From contig NZ_LRQV01000021.1 in assembly GCF_001567585.1 (NCBI RefSeq), positions 1 through 64,000 of the forward strand: a DNA stretch of 64,000 bases, read 5' to 3'. Source of the stretch: Micromonospora rosaria (GTDB lineage Bacteria; Actinomycetota; Actinomycetes; Mycobacteriales; Micromonosporaceae). Each line of letters begins with the position of its first letter. Position 1 is the stretch's first letter. The position numbers and the translations under genes were made by a program. The notes beneath the pieces are model-generated. The model searched no databases and was not told the DNA's origin. It worked only from the letters and a program-made list of their open reading frames with translations. This document shows positions 1-8,463 of the stretch, in pieces.

Positions 1-59
1 CCGACGTCCCCGCCCTGCTGCGCACCCACGCCGGCCCCCAGGCCACCATCGGCCAGTAG
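1..59 (+). CDS. C-terminal end of an unidentified protein (partial)
   Basis: An open frame enters from the left edge and ends at TAG (57-59), giving the last 18 residues, DVPALLRTHAGPQATIGQ. A perfect 13-bp hairpin follows 16 bases later, which fits a gene end. Too little is present to name the family. Confidence 0.5.
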   Translation, partial: DVPALLRTHAGPQATIGQ

Positions 60-75
60 GGACCAACACCAGAAC

Positions 76-107
76 GGTGGCCCGCCCGCGCCGACGGGCG
101 GGCCACC
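76..107 (+). terminator. Terminator hairpin after the partial left-edge gene
   Basis: GGTGGCCCGCCCG (76-88) pairs perfectly with 95-107 around a 6-base loop. There is no U tract, as is usual in high-GC actinobacteria. The remaining bases to 329 hold no convincing gene. Confidence 0.6.
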
Positions 108-267
108 CCGGGTCGGTACCACTGGTCGGGATTCCCGGCGGATTCCGGTTATGCCTGGCCTTCTCGCCCGTCTGTAGGGTGGTGGCCGCGTGCGCCCACG
201 GCCCGACGGGAGGGCTGGGCCGACGTCCCGCAGCCCGTCGGTGTCGGGGTGGGCCGAGCCCACGGGT

Positions 268-293
268 GCGGCCCGGCACTCGGGCCGGGCCGC
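268..293 (-). terminator. Hairpin downstream of the lipoprotein gene
   Basis: GCGGCCCGG (268-276) pairs with CCGGGCCGC (285-293) over an 8-base loop, 36 bases past the stop of the minus-strand lipoprotein gene. Confidence 0.5.
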
Positions 294-329
294 AGGGGGG
301 TGCTGACGCGGTACGCGCGGTCGGGTGCG

Positions 330-1025
330 TTACTCCCGGTCGGGCGCGGGGCCGTTGTCGTTGAACCGGAAGCCGCTCGACGGCTCGGCGTCTCCCAACT
401 CTTCGAGGATCAGCCCGGACTGCGCGGAGTACCGCAGGTACGCCGACCGGTTGCTGATCTGGTAGGTGCGCTCGCCCCCGGCGGCCGGGGCGATCGTGAA
501 CTGCTGACCGGCGTCGCCCTCGTCGCAGGTGGCACCCCGCACCGTCAGCGGTCCCGTGTCCTGCGGGTTGTGCACCTGCCAGCAGACCGGCTCGCCGGTG
601 CCCGGCCCACCACCGGCCCCACGGTACGACCTGATCAGGAACGTGCCGCCGGTGAGCGGTGTCGGGACGAACAACTGCCGGCCGCTGTCGCCGTCCGCCT
701 CGCCCAGCCGGCCCTCGTCGGTCAGGGTCAGTCCCGACTCGAACGCGTCCACCCGGACGATGGTGACCTGCCGGGTGCCCGACAGCACCGGGTCGGTACC
801 GGAGGTCGCGGTGGGCCGGGGCGAGGGCGGCGCGGTGCCGGTCGGCGACGGGCTGCCGGTCGGTGGCGTGGCGGAGCCGGTGGGCGCGGGGTCGGCGGAG
901 GTCGTGGCGGCCGGTGTCGGTGCCGAGGCGCCCGTGTCGTCGGGCGACGTGCCCTCCGCGCACGCCACCATGGGGCTGGTCAGCACCAGCACGCCCGCAC
1001 CGGCGAGCCATCTACGCATCGACAT
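330..1025 (-). CDS. Putative secreted lipoprotein with Thr/Pro/Ser-rich stalk
   Basis: This 231-residue protein starts at ATG 1025, 7-8 bases after a GGAGGAGG ribosome site; the longer frame upstream has no such site. Residues 1-22 form a lipoprotein signal ending in the lipobox MVAC, so Cys22 should be lipidated and the protein held on the outer face of the membrane. Residues about 25-75 are a low-complexity Ala/Thr/Pro/Ser stalk. The rest is a compact domain of about 150 residues that I do not recognise; its spacing of QQF and FRF motifs faintly resembles a beta-trefoil lectin, but the match is weak. No function is assigned. It is a single gene, followed by a hairpin. Confidence 0.75.
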   Translation of the reverse strand: MSMRRWLAGAGVLVLTSPMVACAEGTSPDDTGASAPTPAATTSADPAPTGSATPPTGSPSPTGTAPPSPRPTATSGTDPVLSGTRQVTIVRVDAFESGLTLTDEGRLGEADGDSGRQLFVPTPLTGGTFLIRSYRGAGGGPGTGEPVCWQVHNPQDTGPLTVRGATCDEGDAGQQFTIAPAAGGERTYQISNRSAYLRYSAQSGLILEELGDAEPSSGFRFNDNGPAPDRE

Positions 1026-1245
1026 CCGGCACTCCTCCTCCGTCGGCGGTCCGTTGGCAGTGGGGGCGGTCCCGTGGTCGCGTACCCGCAGCCATTGATC
1101 CACATACCCTGGCCGCCGCGGGTTATACCGCCCGCGCGGCACGCCCGCCGGGTGTCCACTGTCGTCACCGGTGGCCCGGTCCCGCCCGGCGGCCCGGGGC
1201 CCGCCGTCGGCGGCGGCCCGCCCGGCCAGGGCCACCGGGGGGCGG

Positions 1246-1770
1246 TCAGGCTCCCGGGTTCGAGCGGGCTCCCGGGTCCGGGCGGGCCAGTTCGGCGATC
1301 GCGTGGCGGTGCGGGTCCTCGCGGGCGAGCCGGGTGAGCACCGCCTCGCTGACGTCCCCGAGCGTGTCCATCTGCTCGGGGGTGAGCAGGTCGAGCAGGT
1401 ACGACCGGATCGCGGCGACCCGGTGACCGGCGGCTGCCGTGACGGCGGCCCGGCCGGCGTCGGTCAGCCGGAAGACCGCGCCCCGCGAGTCCTCCGGGCA
1501 CTCCTCGCGCGCCACCAGCCCCCGCTGCTGCATCCGGGCGAGGTGGTGGGAGAGGCGGCTCTTCTCCCACTGCACCTCACAGCGCAGGGCGAGGCTGCGC
1601 AGTCGGTGGTCGGGGGCGGCGAGCAGGGCGTCGAGGATGACGAAATCGGCCTCGGAGAGTCCCGTCTCGCGCAGCAGGTGGCGGTTGAGCTGGCTGGCCA
1701 GCAGGCCCTGCATGCGCCGGTACCCCTCCCAGGCGCGCTGTTCCCGGGCGGTCAGCGGGTGGGTCTCCAT
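1246..1770 (-). CDS. MarR-family transcriptional regulator
   Basis: A 174-residue winged-helix regulator. The core reads as MarR: an N-terminal dimerisation helix, then FVILDALLAAPDHRLRSLAL as the first DNA-binding helices, then WEKSRLSHHLARMQQRGLV and a wing with EDSRGAVFRLTDAGR. I chose ATG 1770 (METHPLTAREQ) because the conserved part begins there; a frame 12 codons longer would overlap the operator. It is divergent from the luciferase-hemerythrin gene, and the shared 80-base gap carries two copies of GGTTGACG(T/C)(G/A)TCA. That fits the usual MarR arrangement of repressing itself and the divergent enzyme until a ligand binds. The ligand is unknown. Confidence 0.88.
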   Translation of the reverse strand: METHPLTAREQRAWEGYRRMQGLLASQLNRHLLRETGLSEADFVILDALLAAPDHRLRSLALRCEVQWEKSRLSHHLARMQQRGLVAREECPEDSRGAVFRLTDAGRAAVTAAAGHRVAAIRSYLLDLLTPEQMDTLGDVSEAVLTRLAREDPHRHAIAELARPDPGARSNPGA

Positions 1771-1788
1771 GGTGTGACGATAGCCATT

Positions 1789-1831
1789 GGTTGACGTGTC
1801 ATCCAACCGCGATATGGTTGACGCATCAACC
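1789..1831. promoter_or_regulatory. MarR operator pair and promoter for the divergent oxidoreductase
   Basis: GGTTGACG(T/C)(G/A)TCA occurs at 1789-1801 and 1816-1828. The second copy is a near-perfect palindrome, GGTTGACGCATCAACC (1816-1831). TTGACG (1791-1796) with TATGGT (1813-1818), 16 bases apart, forms a plausible promoter for the plus-strand gene. Both operator copies overlap it, so binding would block transcription. Confidence 0.6.
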
Positions 1832-1850
1832 AGGTTTCGGAGGTGCCACC

Positions 1851-3494
1851 ATGGCCGACTACGGGCACGAGCTGCTGTTCGGTTCCTTCCTCACGCCGCA
1901 GGCCGAGCGCGCCGACGAGGTCGTGGCCCTGGCCCAGCTCGCCGAGCGGGTCGGGCTGGACCTGGTGACCGTGCAGGACCACCCGTACCAGCCGGCGTTC
2001 CTCGACACCTGGACGCTGCTGTCGGTGATCGCCGCGCGTACCGAGCGGGTGCGCGTCGCGCCCAACGTCGCCAACCTGCCGCTGCGCCCGCCGGCGGTGC
2101 TCGCCCGCTCGGCGGCGAGCCTCGACCTGCTCAGCGGCGGACGGGTCGAGCTGGGCCTGGGGGCCGGGGCCTTCTGGGAGGCGATCGTCGCCAACGGCGG
2201 CCCGCACCGGACCCCGGCCGAGGCGGTGGTCGCGTTGGACGAGGCGATCAGGATCATCCGGGCGCTCTGGGGGCGGGCCGGCCGCACCGTCAAGGTCGAG
2301 GGCGATCACTACCGGGTCACCGGCGCGAAGGTGGGGCCGCTGCCGGCCCACGACATCGGCATCTGGGTCGGCGCCTACAAGCCCCGGATGCTCCGGCTCG
2401 TCGGCCGGCTCGCCGACGGCTGGCTGCCCAGCCTCGGCTACCTCGACATCGACCGGTTGCCGGAGCTGAACGCGATCATCGACGAGGCGGCGGGCCGCGC
2501 CGGCCGCTCCCCCGCCGACGTGCGCCGGCTGCTCAACATCACCGGTACCTTCGGCCGGGGCGGCTCCGGCGGCATCAGCGGCTCACCCGACGACTGGGCC
2601 GAGCGGCTGGCCGACCTCACGCTGGTGCACGGCGTCACCGGCTTCATCCTGGGCAGCGACGACCCGACCGACATCCAGCGCTTCGGCGCCGAGGTCGCGC
2701 CGGCGGTCCGCGAGCTGGTCGACGCGGCCCGCGCCGGCACCGTGCCGACGACCGCCGACGGCCCGGGACCGGGCACCGCGCCGGACGCCCGGCCGGACCG
2801 GGCCCCGTCGTCGACCGGTACCGGGGCATCCGGGCACCCGGACGGCGGCGGGTCGGGCGGCGGGCCCACGGACAGCACGGTGGCGCGGGAGATCCCCGGC
2901 CTCGGTGTCACGCCGACCCCCGACGACGGCAAGCGGCACAGCGACACCGCCGCCTGGGACGAAGGCACCCGACCCACCGGACCGGCCCCGCAGGAGGGCC
3001 GTACCTACTCGGCGCGGGAACGGGCCCAGGGTCAGCACCTCATCGACGTGCACGACCACCTGCGACAGGAGCTGACCCAGCTCCGTGACCTGGTCGACCA
3101 GGTCGAGGCCGGTGTGCTCGACGTGGGTACCGCCCGGTCGCACCTCAACGAGATGACCCTGCGGCAGAACAACTGGACCCTCGGCGCCTACTGCGAGTCG
3201 TACTGCCGGGTGGTGACCACCCACCACACGATCGAGGACGCCACGATGCTGCCCCATTTGCGCCGCGCCGACCCCCGCCTGGGGCCGGTGACCCGGCGTC
3301 TGGAGGAGGAGCACCGGGTCATCCACGGTGTCATCGAGGCGGTCGACCGCGCGCTGGTGGCGCTGGTCAGCGGTGACGGCGACATCGGTGGCCTGCGCTC
3401 GGCGGTCGACCTGCTGACCGACGCCCTGCTGTCCCACCTGTCCTACGAGGAACGCGAACTGGTCGAGCCGCTGGCCCGCCTCAGCTACCACTGA
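1851..3494 (+). CDS. Luciferase-like flavin-dependent oxidoreductase fused to a hemerythrin domain
   Basis: A 547-residue protein starting at ATG 1851 after a GGAGGTG site. Residues 1-298 are an LLM-class (F420 or FMN) TIM-barrel oxidoreductase: GSFLTPQ near the start, VTVQDHPYQPAFLDTW, an RVAPNVANLPLRPPAVLARS segment and a C-terminal GxxGFILG motif. Residues about 299-386 are a Pro/Gly/Thr-rich linker. Residues about 388-546 form a four-helix hemerythrin HHE domain with the expected ligand helices (HDHLRQEL, HHTIEDATMLPHL, EEEHRVIH, HLSYEERELVEPL). The usual LLM protein has only the first part. The diiron domain could sense or deliver O2 for the flavin reaction; this is inference. Expression is probably controlled by the divergent MarR protein. 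Confidence 0.88.
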   Translation: MADYGHELLFGSFLTPQAERADEVVALAQLAERVGLDLVTVQDHPYQPAFLDTWTLLSVIAARTERVRVAPNVANLPLRPPAVLARSAASLDLLSGGRVELGLGAGAFWEAIVANGGPHRTPAEAVVALDEAIRIIRALWGRAGRTVKVEGDHYRVTGAKVGPLPAHDIGIWVGAYKPRMLRLVGRLADGWLPSLGYLDIDRLPELNAIIDEAAGRAGRSPADVRRLLNITGTFGRGGSGGISGSPDDWAERLADLTLVHGVTGFILGSDDPTDIQRFGAEVAPAVRELVDAARAGTVPTTADGPGPGTAPDARPDRAPSSTGTGASGHPDGGGSGGGPTDSTVAREIPGLGVTPTPDDGKRHSDTAAWDEGTRPTGPAPQEGRTYSARERAQGQHLIDVHDHLRQELTQLRDLVDQVEAGVLDVGTARSHLNEMTLRQNNWTLGAYCESYCRVVTTHHTIEDATMLPHLRRADPRLGPVTRRLEEEHRVIHGVIEAVDRALVALVSGDGDIGGLRSAVDLLTDALLSHLSYEERELVEPLARLSYH

Positions 3495-3511
3495 CCCCGG
3501 CACCTCCCCCT

Positions 3512-3530
3512 GACCCGGCGTACCCGGGTC
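3512..3530. terminator. Hairpin between convergent genes
   Basis: GACCCGG (3512-3518) pairs with CCGGGTC (3524-3530) over a 5-base loop. It lies in the 40-base gap between two convergent genes and could serve both strands. Confidence 0.5.
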
Positions 3531-3534
3531 GGGG

Positions 3535-4284
3535 TCACCCGGCGGCGGCCCGCAGGCGGCCCCGGGCCACCAGCTCGACGGTCAGGAAGACGGCGACCGC
3601 CTCGACGGCGAGCAGGCCGACCAGGACGAACAGTTGGGTGATCCCGGCGGCCAGCGGGCTCGCGCCGCCGAGCAGCACCCCGACGAAGGCGCCGGGCAGG
3701 GTCACCAGGCCCACCGTGCGGGTCTGGTCGAGCGCCGGGACCAGCGCCTGGGCGGCGGCGGGCCGGCAGACGAGCAGGACCGCGTCCCGGGGCGTCAGGC
3801 CCAGGGCGAGGGCCGCCTCGACCTCGCCGCGCCGGGTGGCGACCTCGTCCAGGGACCGCCGCCCGGCCAGCGAGGTGGCGGTCATCGCGCCGCCGATGAG
3901 GATGCCCGCGACCGGGATGATCGCGATCCCGCGCAGCGGGACCACCCCCGCCAGCAGCAGCCCGCCCACCACCGACAGGCTGCCGACCAGGATCGGCACC
4001 CCCACCCACCAGCCCCGGCGGCTCCCGGTGACGCGGCGGGCGGAGGTGACCGTCGCCACCGCGCACATCACCGTCACGAAGGCGGCGGTGGCCCACAGCG
4101 AGGCCACGATCGCGGCGATCAGCAGCGACACGGCGGCCAGTTGCGCCGCGGCCCGGCCCGCCGCGACCGCGATCTGCCGCCCGTGCCCCAGCCGGCCGAG
4201 GGTCGCCACCGCCGCCGCGGCGGCGGTGAGCACGACCAGGGCCACCGCCAGCTTCGGACCGACCACCAGCATCGTCGAGGACAT
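3535..4284 (-). CDS. fetB: FetB-like (UPF0014) ABC transporter permease
   Basis: A 249-residue membrane protein with about seven hydrophobic segments. The family signature is clear in the middle: GILIGGAMTATSLAGRRSLDEV, then RRGEVEAALALGLTPRDAV and LVTLPGAFVGVLLGGASPLAAGI. These match the UPF0014/FetB permeases, of which E. coli FetAB exports iron or responds to oxidative stress. The ATPase partner FetA normally sits beside it; here the flanks are the luciferase-hemerythrin gene (convergent) and the DUF4956 operon (divergent), so the permease looks orphaned. Substrate assignment rests only on the family. ATG 4284 gives the full conserved N-terminus. Confidence 0.8.
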   Translation of the reverse strand: MSSTMLVVGPKLAVALVVLTAAAAAVATLGRLGHGRQIAVAAGRAAAQLAAVSLLIAAIVASLWATAAFVTVMCAVATVTSARRVTGSRRGWWVGVPILVGSLSVVGGLLLAGVVPLRGIAIIPVAGILIGGAMTATSLAGRRSLDEVATRRGEVEAALALGLTPRDAVLLVCRPAAAQALVPALDQTRTVGLVTLPGAFVGVLLGGASPLAAGITQLFVLVGLLAVEAVAVFLTVELVARGRLRAAAG

Positions 4285-4728
4285 CCCGACAGTCTGTCCC
4301 GCGCGGTCGCGGCGCGGGCCGGGACGGACCGGTTCCGCCGCTGCGAGACGCCGTACGGATGGTGCCGGCGCGGGCGCGGGAGAAGCGCGCGGGCGCGGGC
4401 CGGCGACCGACCGTCGCGCTGACCGAACCGAAACTTTCGGATTCGGATAGCGCCACCTCGACCACGCTCACGGTGATCGAAGCGCGCTGAACAGCCACGA
4501 CACCATCCACTCTCGCGCCTGAACCGCGATGTTAACGTTCGCATAATTGGCCTGCCACGCCCTGCACGGCATTGACGGGCGACAATTTAACGGATTACCT
4601 TTTTCCGGGGAGTTCCCGAAAATTCACCGAAAGTATCGGCCACGTTCGGCTTCTGCGCGCGGATTCGTCCCGGGACGGTGTACCCCGGCGCCGCGTGACC
4701 CGACGACGACCTGGGAGGAAGGTACGAG
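4285..4728. promoter_or_regulatory. Operator-rich control region of the DUF4956-VTC-CotH operon
   Basis: This 444-base gap holds no gene. It contains a perfect palindrome CCGAAACTTTCGG (4428-4440), a LacI-like palindrome TGTTAACGTTCGCA (4530-4543), and a promoter TTGACG (4572-4577) / TACCTT (4596-4601) with an 18-base spacer. A second near-palindrome, CCGAAAGTATCGG (4627-4639), lies just downstream of the predicted transcription start. The two CCGAAA boxes are 199 bp apart and related boxes occur in front of the CE15 gene. Control by a LacI-type repressor is inferred. Confidence 0.6.
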
Positions 4729-5331
4729 ATGTCGCAGCTCGTCCTGTTCGCCATTGACATCTGCGCGGTGGTGCTACTCGTCTTCGGGCTCTACTTCCCC
4801 CGGCACCGCCGTCGGGACCTCGTCGTCGCCTACCTGGGGGTCAACGTCGGCGTCCTCGCCGTGGCGAGCGCGCTGAGCGCCAGCAATGTCGGCGCCGGGC
4901 TCGGGCTCGGGCTGGCGCTGTTCGGCGTGCTGTCCATCATCCGCCTCCGGTCGACCGAGCTCGACCAGCACGAGGTCGCGTACTACTTCTCCGCCCTCGC
5001 CCTGGGCATCCTCGGCGCGTTGAGCACCACCTCGGTATGGCTCAGCGCCGGCCTGATGGCGCTCATCCTCGCGGTGATGTACCTCGGCGACCACCGGCGG
5101 CTGCTGCGCCACTACCGGCACCAGATCCTGGTGCTCGACTCGGCCGTCACCGATCACGTCGCGCTCGTCGCCCAGGTGGAGCAGCTGCTCAACGCCCGGG
5201 TGCACGCCGCCACCGTCCAGCGGCTCGACCTGGTCAACGAGACCACCGTGGTCGACGTCCGGTACTCGGTCGCCGGCCGGGGCCTGACCGCCGGGGCCGG
5301 CAGACCCGCGCAGGCCGGAGCGCACCGGTGA
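4729..5331 (+). CDS. DUF4956 membrane protein
   Basis: A 200-residue protein starting at ATG 4729 after a GGGAGGAAGG site. The first 125 residues hold about four hydrophobic segments; the motif GLALFGVLSIIRLRSTELDQHEVAYYF is typical of DUF4956, with an Arg-rich cytoplasmic turn. The last 70 residues are soluble and look like a small alpha/beta domain (VEQLLNARVHAATVQRLDLV). Its biochemical role is unknown. It is first in an operon with a VTC-domain protein (overlapping by GTGA) and a CotH protein. As I recall, these three families commonly occur together in bacteria, so it probably forms the membrane part of that system. Confidence 0.82.
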   Translation: MSQLVLFAIDICAVVLLVFGLYFPRHRRRDLVVAYLGVNVGVLAVASALSASNVGAGLGLGLALFGVLSIIRLRSTELDQHEVAYYFSALALGILGALSTTSVWLSAGLMALILAVMYLGDHRRLLRHYRHQILVLDSAVTDHVALVAQVEQLLNARVHAATVQRLDLVNETTVVDVRYSVAGRGLTAGAGRPAQAGAHR

Positions 5332-6161
5332 ACCCGCCGAGCGTCGCGTCGGCGCTGGCCGCGCTGGACCCGGTGGGGCTGACCGAGCTGATCGACCGGG
5401 CCGCCCTGCAGACCAGGGTGGACCGCAAGTACGTCGTCGCGGTGGCCGACCTGCCGGACCTGCTGGACCGGCTCACCCCGTACGCCCGGGTGCTGGACAT
5501 CGACGGCGAACGCGAGTTCCGCTACGAGTCGGTGTACTTCGACACCCCCTGGCTGGCCAGCTACCACTGCGCGGCGTACCGGCGGCGCCGGCGGTTCAAG
5601 GTGCGCACCCGCACCTACCTCGACTCGGCCCAGTGCTGGCTGGAGGTCAAGCTCAGCGGGGCGCGGGGCACCGTCACCAAGCACCGGCTGCCGTACCGGC
5701 CGCAGGACCGCGACACGGTGGGCCCGGGGCGCGGCTTCGTCGACGCGGCGCTCACGCGCGAGCAGATCCACCCGACCGCCGGCGGCACCCTCGTCCCGTC
5801 GCTGGTCACCGGCTACCGCCGGGCCACCCTGCTGCTGCCCACCACCGCGAGCCGGGTCACCATCGACACCGGGCTCACCTGGCGGCACGGCCCCACCACG
5901 CTGCACCTGCCGGACCTCGCCGTGGTCGAGACCAAGACCAGCGCGGTCGCCTCACCGGTCGACCGCCTGCTCTGGCAACGCGGGACGAGACCCGCCCGGA
6001 TCTCGAAGTACGCCACCGGGCTGGCCGCTCTCCGTCCGGAACTGCCGGACGTGCCGTGGCGGCGGACGCTACGCCGCCACTTCCACGCCGCGACCTCTGC
6101 GGCGGGCACCACCACACCGGCCACCACCCCTCGACACGAACAGGAGGCATCGTGCGTATGA
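5328..6161 (+). CDS. VTC-domain (polyphosphate polymerase-like) protein
   Basis: A 277-residue protein whose GTG start (5328) overlaps the previous stop by four bases, implying translational coupling. It has the triphosphate-tunnel features of VTC domains: RVDRKYVV near residue 25, a basic strand run (YRRRRRFKVRTRTY), CWLEVKLSGARG, VVETKT and RISKYATGLA near the end. Yeast Vtc4 uses this fold to make polyphosphate from ATP. In bacteria the domain usually lies next to DUF4956 and CotH genes, as here, and the true substrate is not established. No transmembrane segment is visible, so it should be cytoplasmic and probably acts beside the DUF4956 membrane protein. Confidence 0.85.
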   Translation: MNPPSVASALAALDPVGLTELIDRAALQTRVDRKYVVAVADLPDLLDRLTPYARVLDIDGEREFRYESVYFDTPWLASYHCAAYRRRRRFKVRTRTYLDSAQCWLEVKLSGARGTVTKHRLPYRPQDRDTVGPGRGFVDAALTREQIHPTAGGTLVPSLVTGYRRATLLLPTTASRVTIDTGLTWRHGPTTLHLPDLAVVETKTSAVASPVDRLLWQRGTRPARISKYATGLAALRPELPDVPWRRTLRRHFHAATSAAGTTTPATTPRHEQEASCV

Positions 6162-8239
6162 CCGTCCGCAGTACCGGCGTCGCGACGGCGACCGCCCGCA
6201 CCGCACGGGTCGCGGCAGCAGCCCTGCTGGTCGCCGGGCTCCTCGTCCCCGGCTCGCCACCGGCGGGCGCCGAACCGGCCGCCGGCTCCGTGCCCACCAC
6301 CGGCACCGTCCCCACCGGCGCGACCCCCGACGCCGCCGAGGCAGCCGCCGCGGCCGAGGACCTGGTCGGCGACATCACCTTCTCCGTGCCCAGCGGCACC
6401 TTCCAGGGGGAGGTCACGGTGTCGCTGGGCACCACGGTCAGCGGCGCGCAGATCCGGTACACCACCGACGGGCGGCTCCCCACCGTCCAGTCGCCGCTCT
6501 ACCCGGGCAGCCCGCTGCGGTTCACCCGCACCACCCAACTTCGGGCGCAGGCCTTCGTCGGACAGACGGCCTCCGGAGCGCCCGGGACCGCCATGTACGT
6601 CGCCCGCGCCTCCGCCACCGCCCATGACCTGCCGGTGATTCTGATCGACTCGTACGGCGCGGGTCGGCCCGACCGCGAGTACCTCGACGCCGCCACCATG
6701 ATCTTCCAGCCCGGGGGCGGCAGCACGACGTCGCTGGCCGCCGCCCCGGCGGTCGCCACCCGGGCCGGATTCCGGCTGCGCGGGCAGTCGTCGTCGACGT
6801 TCGACAAGACGCCGTACCGCCTCGAGTTCTGGGACAACGAGGACGACGACGCCGACCACCCTGTGCTGGGCATGCCCGCCGACTCCGACTGGGTGCTGCG
6901 CGGCCCGTTCACCGACAAGGCGCTGATCCGGGAGGCCCTCGTCTACGACGTCGGACGCGAGATGGGGCTGCCGGCCCCCCGGTACGCGTTCGCGGAGTTC
7001 TATCTGAACACCGACGCGGGACCGGTGGGCGCGGACGACTACATGGGCGTCTACATGATCGTCGAGACGATCAAGAACTCGAAGAACCGGCTCGACCTCA
7101 AGCAGTTGCGTGAGGGCGACCGGACCCTGCCCCGGATCACCGGCGGATACATCTGGAAGTTCGAGTGGATGGCCGCCGAGGAGCCGACGCTGCCGTGCAC
7201 CGGCCCCGCCGCCACCTGCTGGAACTACCTGGAAGTGGCCGACCCGTCACCGCTGCAACCCGAGCAGCGCGACTGGTTGCGCAGCCACATCCAGCAGTTC
7301 CACGACGTGCTGCGGGCACCGAACTTCGCCGATCCGGTCAGCGGCTACCGAGCGTACATCGACGTCGACTCCTTCGTGGACCAGTTGATCGTCAACGAGC
7401 TGAGCCGCGAGATGGACTCGTACATCCGCAGCGCGTACTTCTACAAGGACCGGGACAGCAAGATCTTCGCCGGTCCGCTCTGGGACTACGACCTCACCTT
7501 CGGGGTGGGCGGGTTCTTCGGCAACGACCAGATCGCCGGCTGGCAGCACCAGCAGACCCGCCAGCCCCTGGGCAACGACTGGTTCACCCAGTTGCTGCAC
7601 GACCCGGCCTTCGTCAACCAGGTCCGGGCGCGCTGGCAGGCACTGCGTCGCGGCCTGCTCTCCGACGCCGCCCTGCGCACCCGGATCGACACCCTCACCG
7701 CGCCGCTGACCAACGCCGCCCAGCGCAACTTCCAGCGCTGGCCCAACCTGACGACGCCGATGATCGGCTACTTCTTCACTCCGACCGCTCCCACCTGGCA
7801 GGGCCAGGTGCAGTTCATGCGGGACTGGATGCTGCGCCGCGCGGCGTGGCTGGACTCGACCGCCGGCTGGGGCGGCCCGGTCACCACACCACCGCCCACC
7901 CCGACGCCCACCGCCACGACGCCCCCGCCGACGGGCGGGGCCGGCTGTACCGCGACGTACGCCGTGACCAGCCAGTGGACCGGCGGGTTCCAGGGCGAGG
8001 TACGGGTCACCGCGGGCACCTCCGCGATCAACGGCTGGACCGTGACCTGGACATTCGGCGCCGGACAGACGATCACCCAGGTGTGGAACGCGACCGTCAC
8101 CAGCCAGGGCTCGACGGTCACCGCCCGGAACGTCACCTACAACGGCACACTCGCCGCCAGGGCCAGCACGACGTTCGGGTTCCTCGGGTCGTCCTCCGGC
8201 GCGCCGAGCACACCGACCCTGACCTGCACGGCGAGCTGA
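6158..8239 (+). CDS. Secreted CotH-kinase protein with chitobiase-like domain and C-terminal CBM2
   Basis: A 693-residue protein. ATG 6158 overlaps the previous stop (ATGA); GTG 6152, closer to AGGAGG (6142-6147), is an alternative. Residues 1-45 are a signal peptide. Residues about 70-135 match the chitobiase C-terminal-like domain (IRYTTDGRLPTVQSPLY). Residues about 157-567 are the CotH kinase domain (RLRGQSSSTFDKTPYRLEFW, DSDWVLRGPFTDKALIREAL, then IFAGPLWDYDLTFG). A TPT linker leads to a CBM2 cellulose-binding module (596-693, start CTATYAVTSQWTGGFQGEV). CotH proteins are atypical kinases that phosphorylate secreted proteins. The CBM2 suggests this one acts outside the cell on, or bound to, cellulose. 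Third gene of the DUF4956-VTC operon. Confidence 0.87.
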   Translation: MTVRSTGVATATARTARVAAAALLVAGLLVPGSPPAGAEPAAGSVPTTGTVPTGATPDAAEAAAAAEDLVGDITFSVPSGTFQGEVTVSLGTTVSGAQIRYTTDGRLPTVQSPLYPGSPLRFTRTTQLRAQAFVGQTASGAPGTAMYVARASATAHDLPVILIDSYGAGRPDREYLDAATMIFQPGGGSTTSLAAAPAVATRAGFRLRGQSSSTFDKTPYRLEFWDNEDDDADHPVLGMPADSDWVLRGPFTDKALIREALVYDVGREMGLPAPRYAFAEFYLNTDAGPVGADDYMGVYMIVETIKNSKNRLDLKQLREGDRTLPRITGGYIWKFEWMAAEEPTLPCTGPAATCWNYLEVADPSPLQPEQRDWLRSHIQQFHDVLRAPNFADPVSGYRAYIDVDSFVDQLIVNELSREMDSYIRSAYFYKDRDSKIFAGPLWDYDLTFGVGGFFGNDQIAGWQHQQTRQPLGNDWFTQLLHDPAFVNQVRARWQALRRGLLSDAALRTRIDTLTAPLTNAAQRNFQRWPNLTTPMIGYFFTPTAPTWQGQVQFMRDWMLRRAAWLDSTAGWGGPVTTPPPTPTPTATTPPPTGGAGCTATYAVTSQWTGGFQGEVRVTAGTSAINGWTVTWTFGAGQTITQVWNATVTSQGSTVTARNVTYNGTLAARASTTFGFLGSSSGAPSTPTLTCTAS

Positions 8240-8250
8240 CGCCGCCCGAG

Positions 8251-8294
8251 GCGCGTACCCGGCACCCCGCCGCACGGGGGTGCCGGGTACGCGC
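8251..8294 (+). terminator. Strong 18-bp terminator hairpin after the CotH operon
   Basis: GCGCGTACCCGGCACCCC (8251-8268) pairs perfectly with 8277-8294 over an 8-base loop, 11 bases past the CotH stop codon. Confidence 0.75.
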
Positions 8295-8463
8295 TGGCGC
8301 ACGCCCGTGACGGTGCCGGCACGCGCCGGTGGTCGTCCGGGGCCGGTGCCAGGTAGGCGCACCGGTGCCTGGTCCGTGGCCGGCGCCACCATCGGCGTCG
8401 GGGCATCGGCGCGGTCGACGGACGTCGGTGAGTGTCGGTACCGGCCGACTCTGCGCACAGTAG

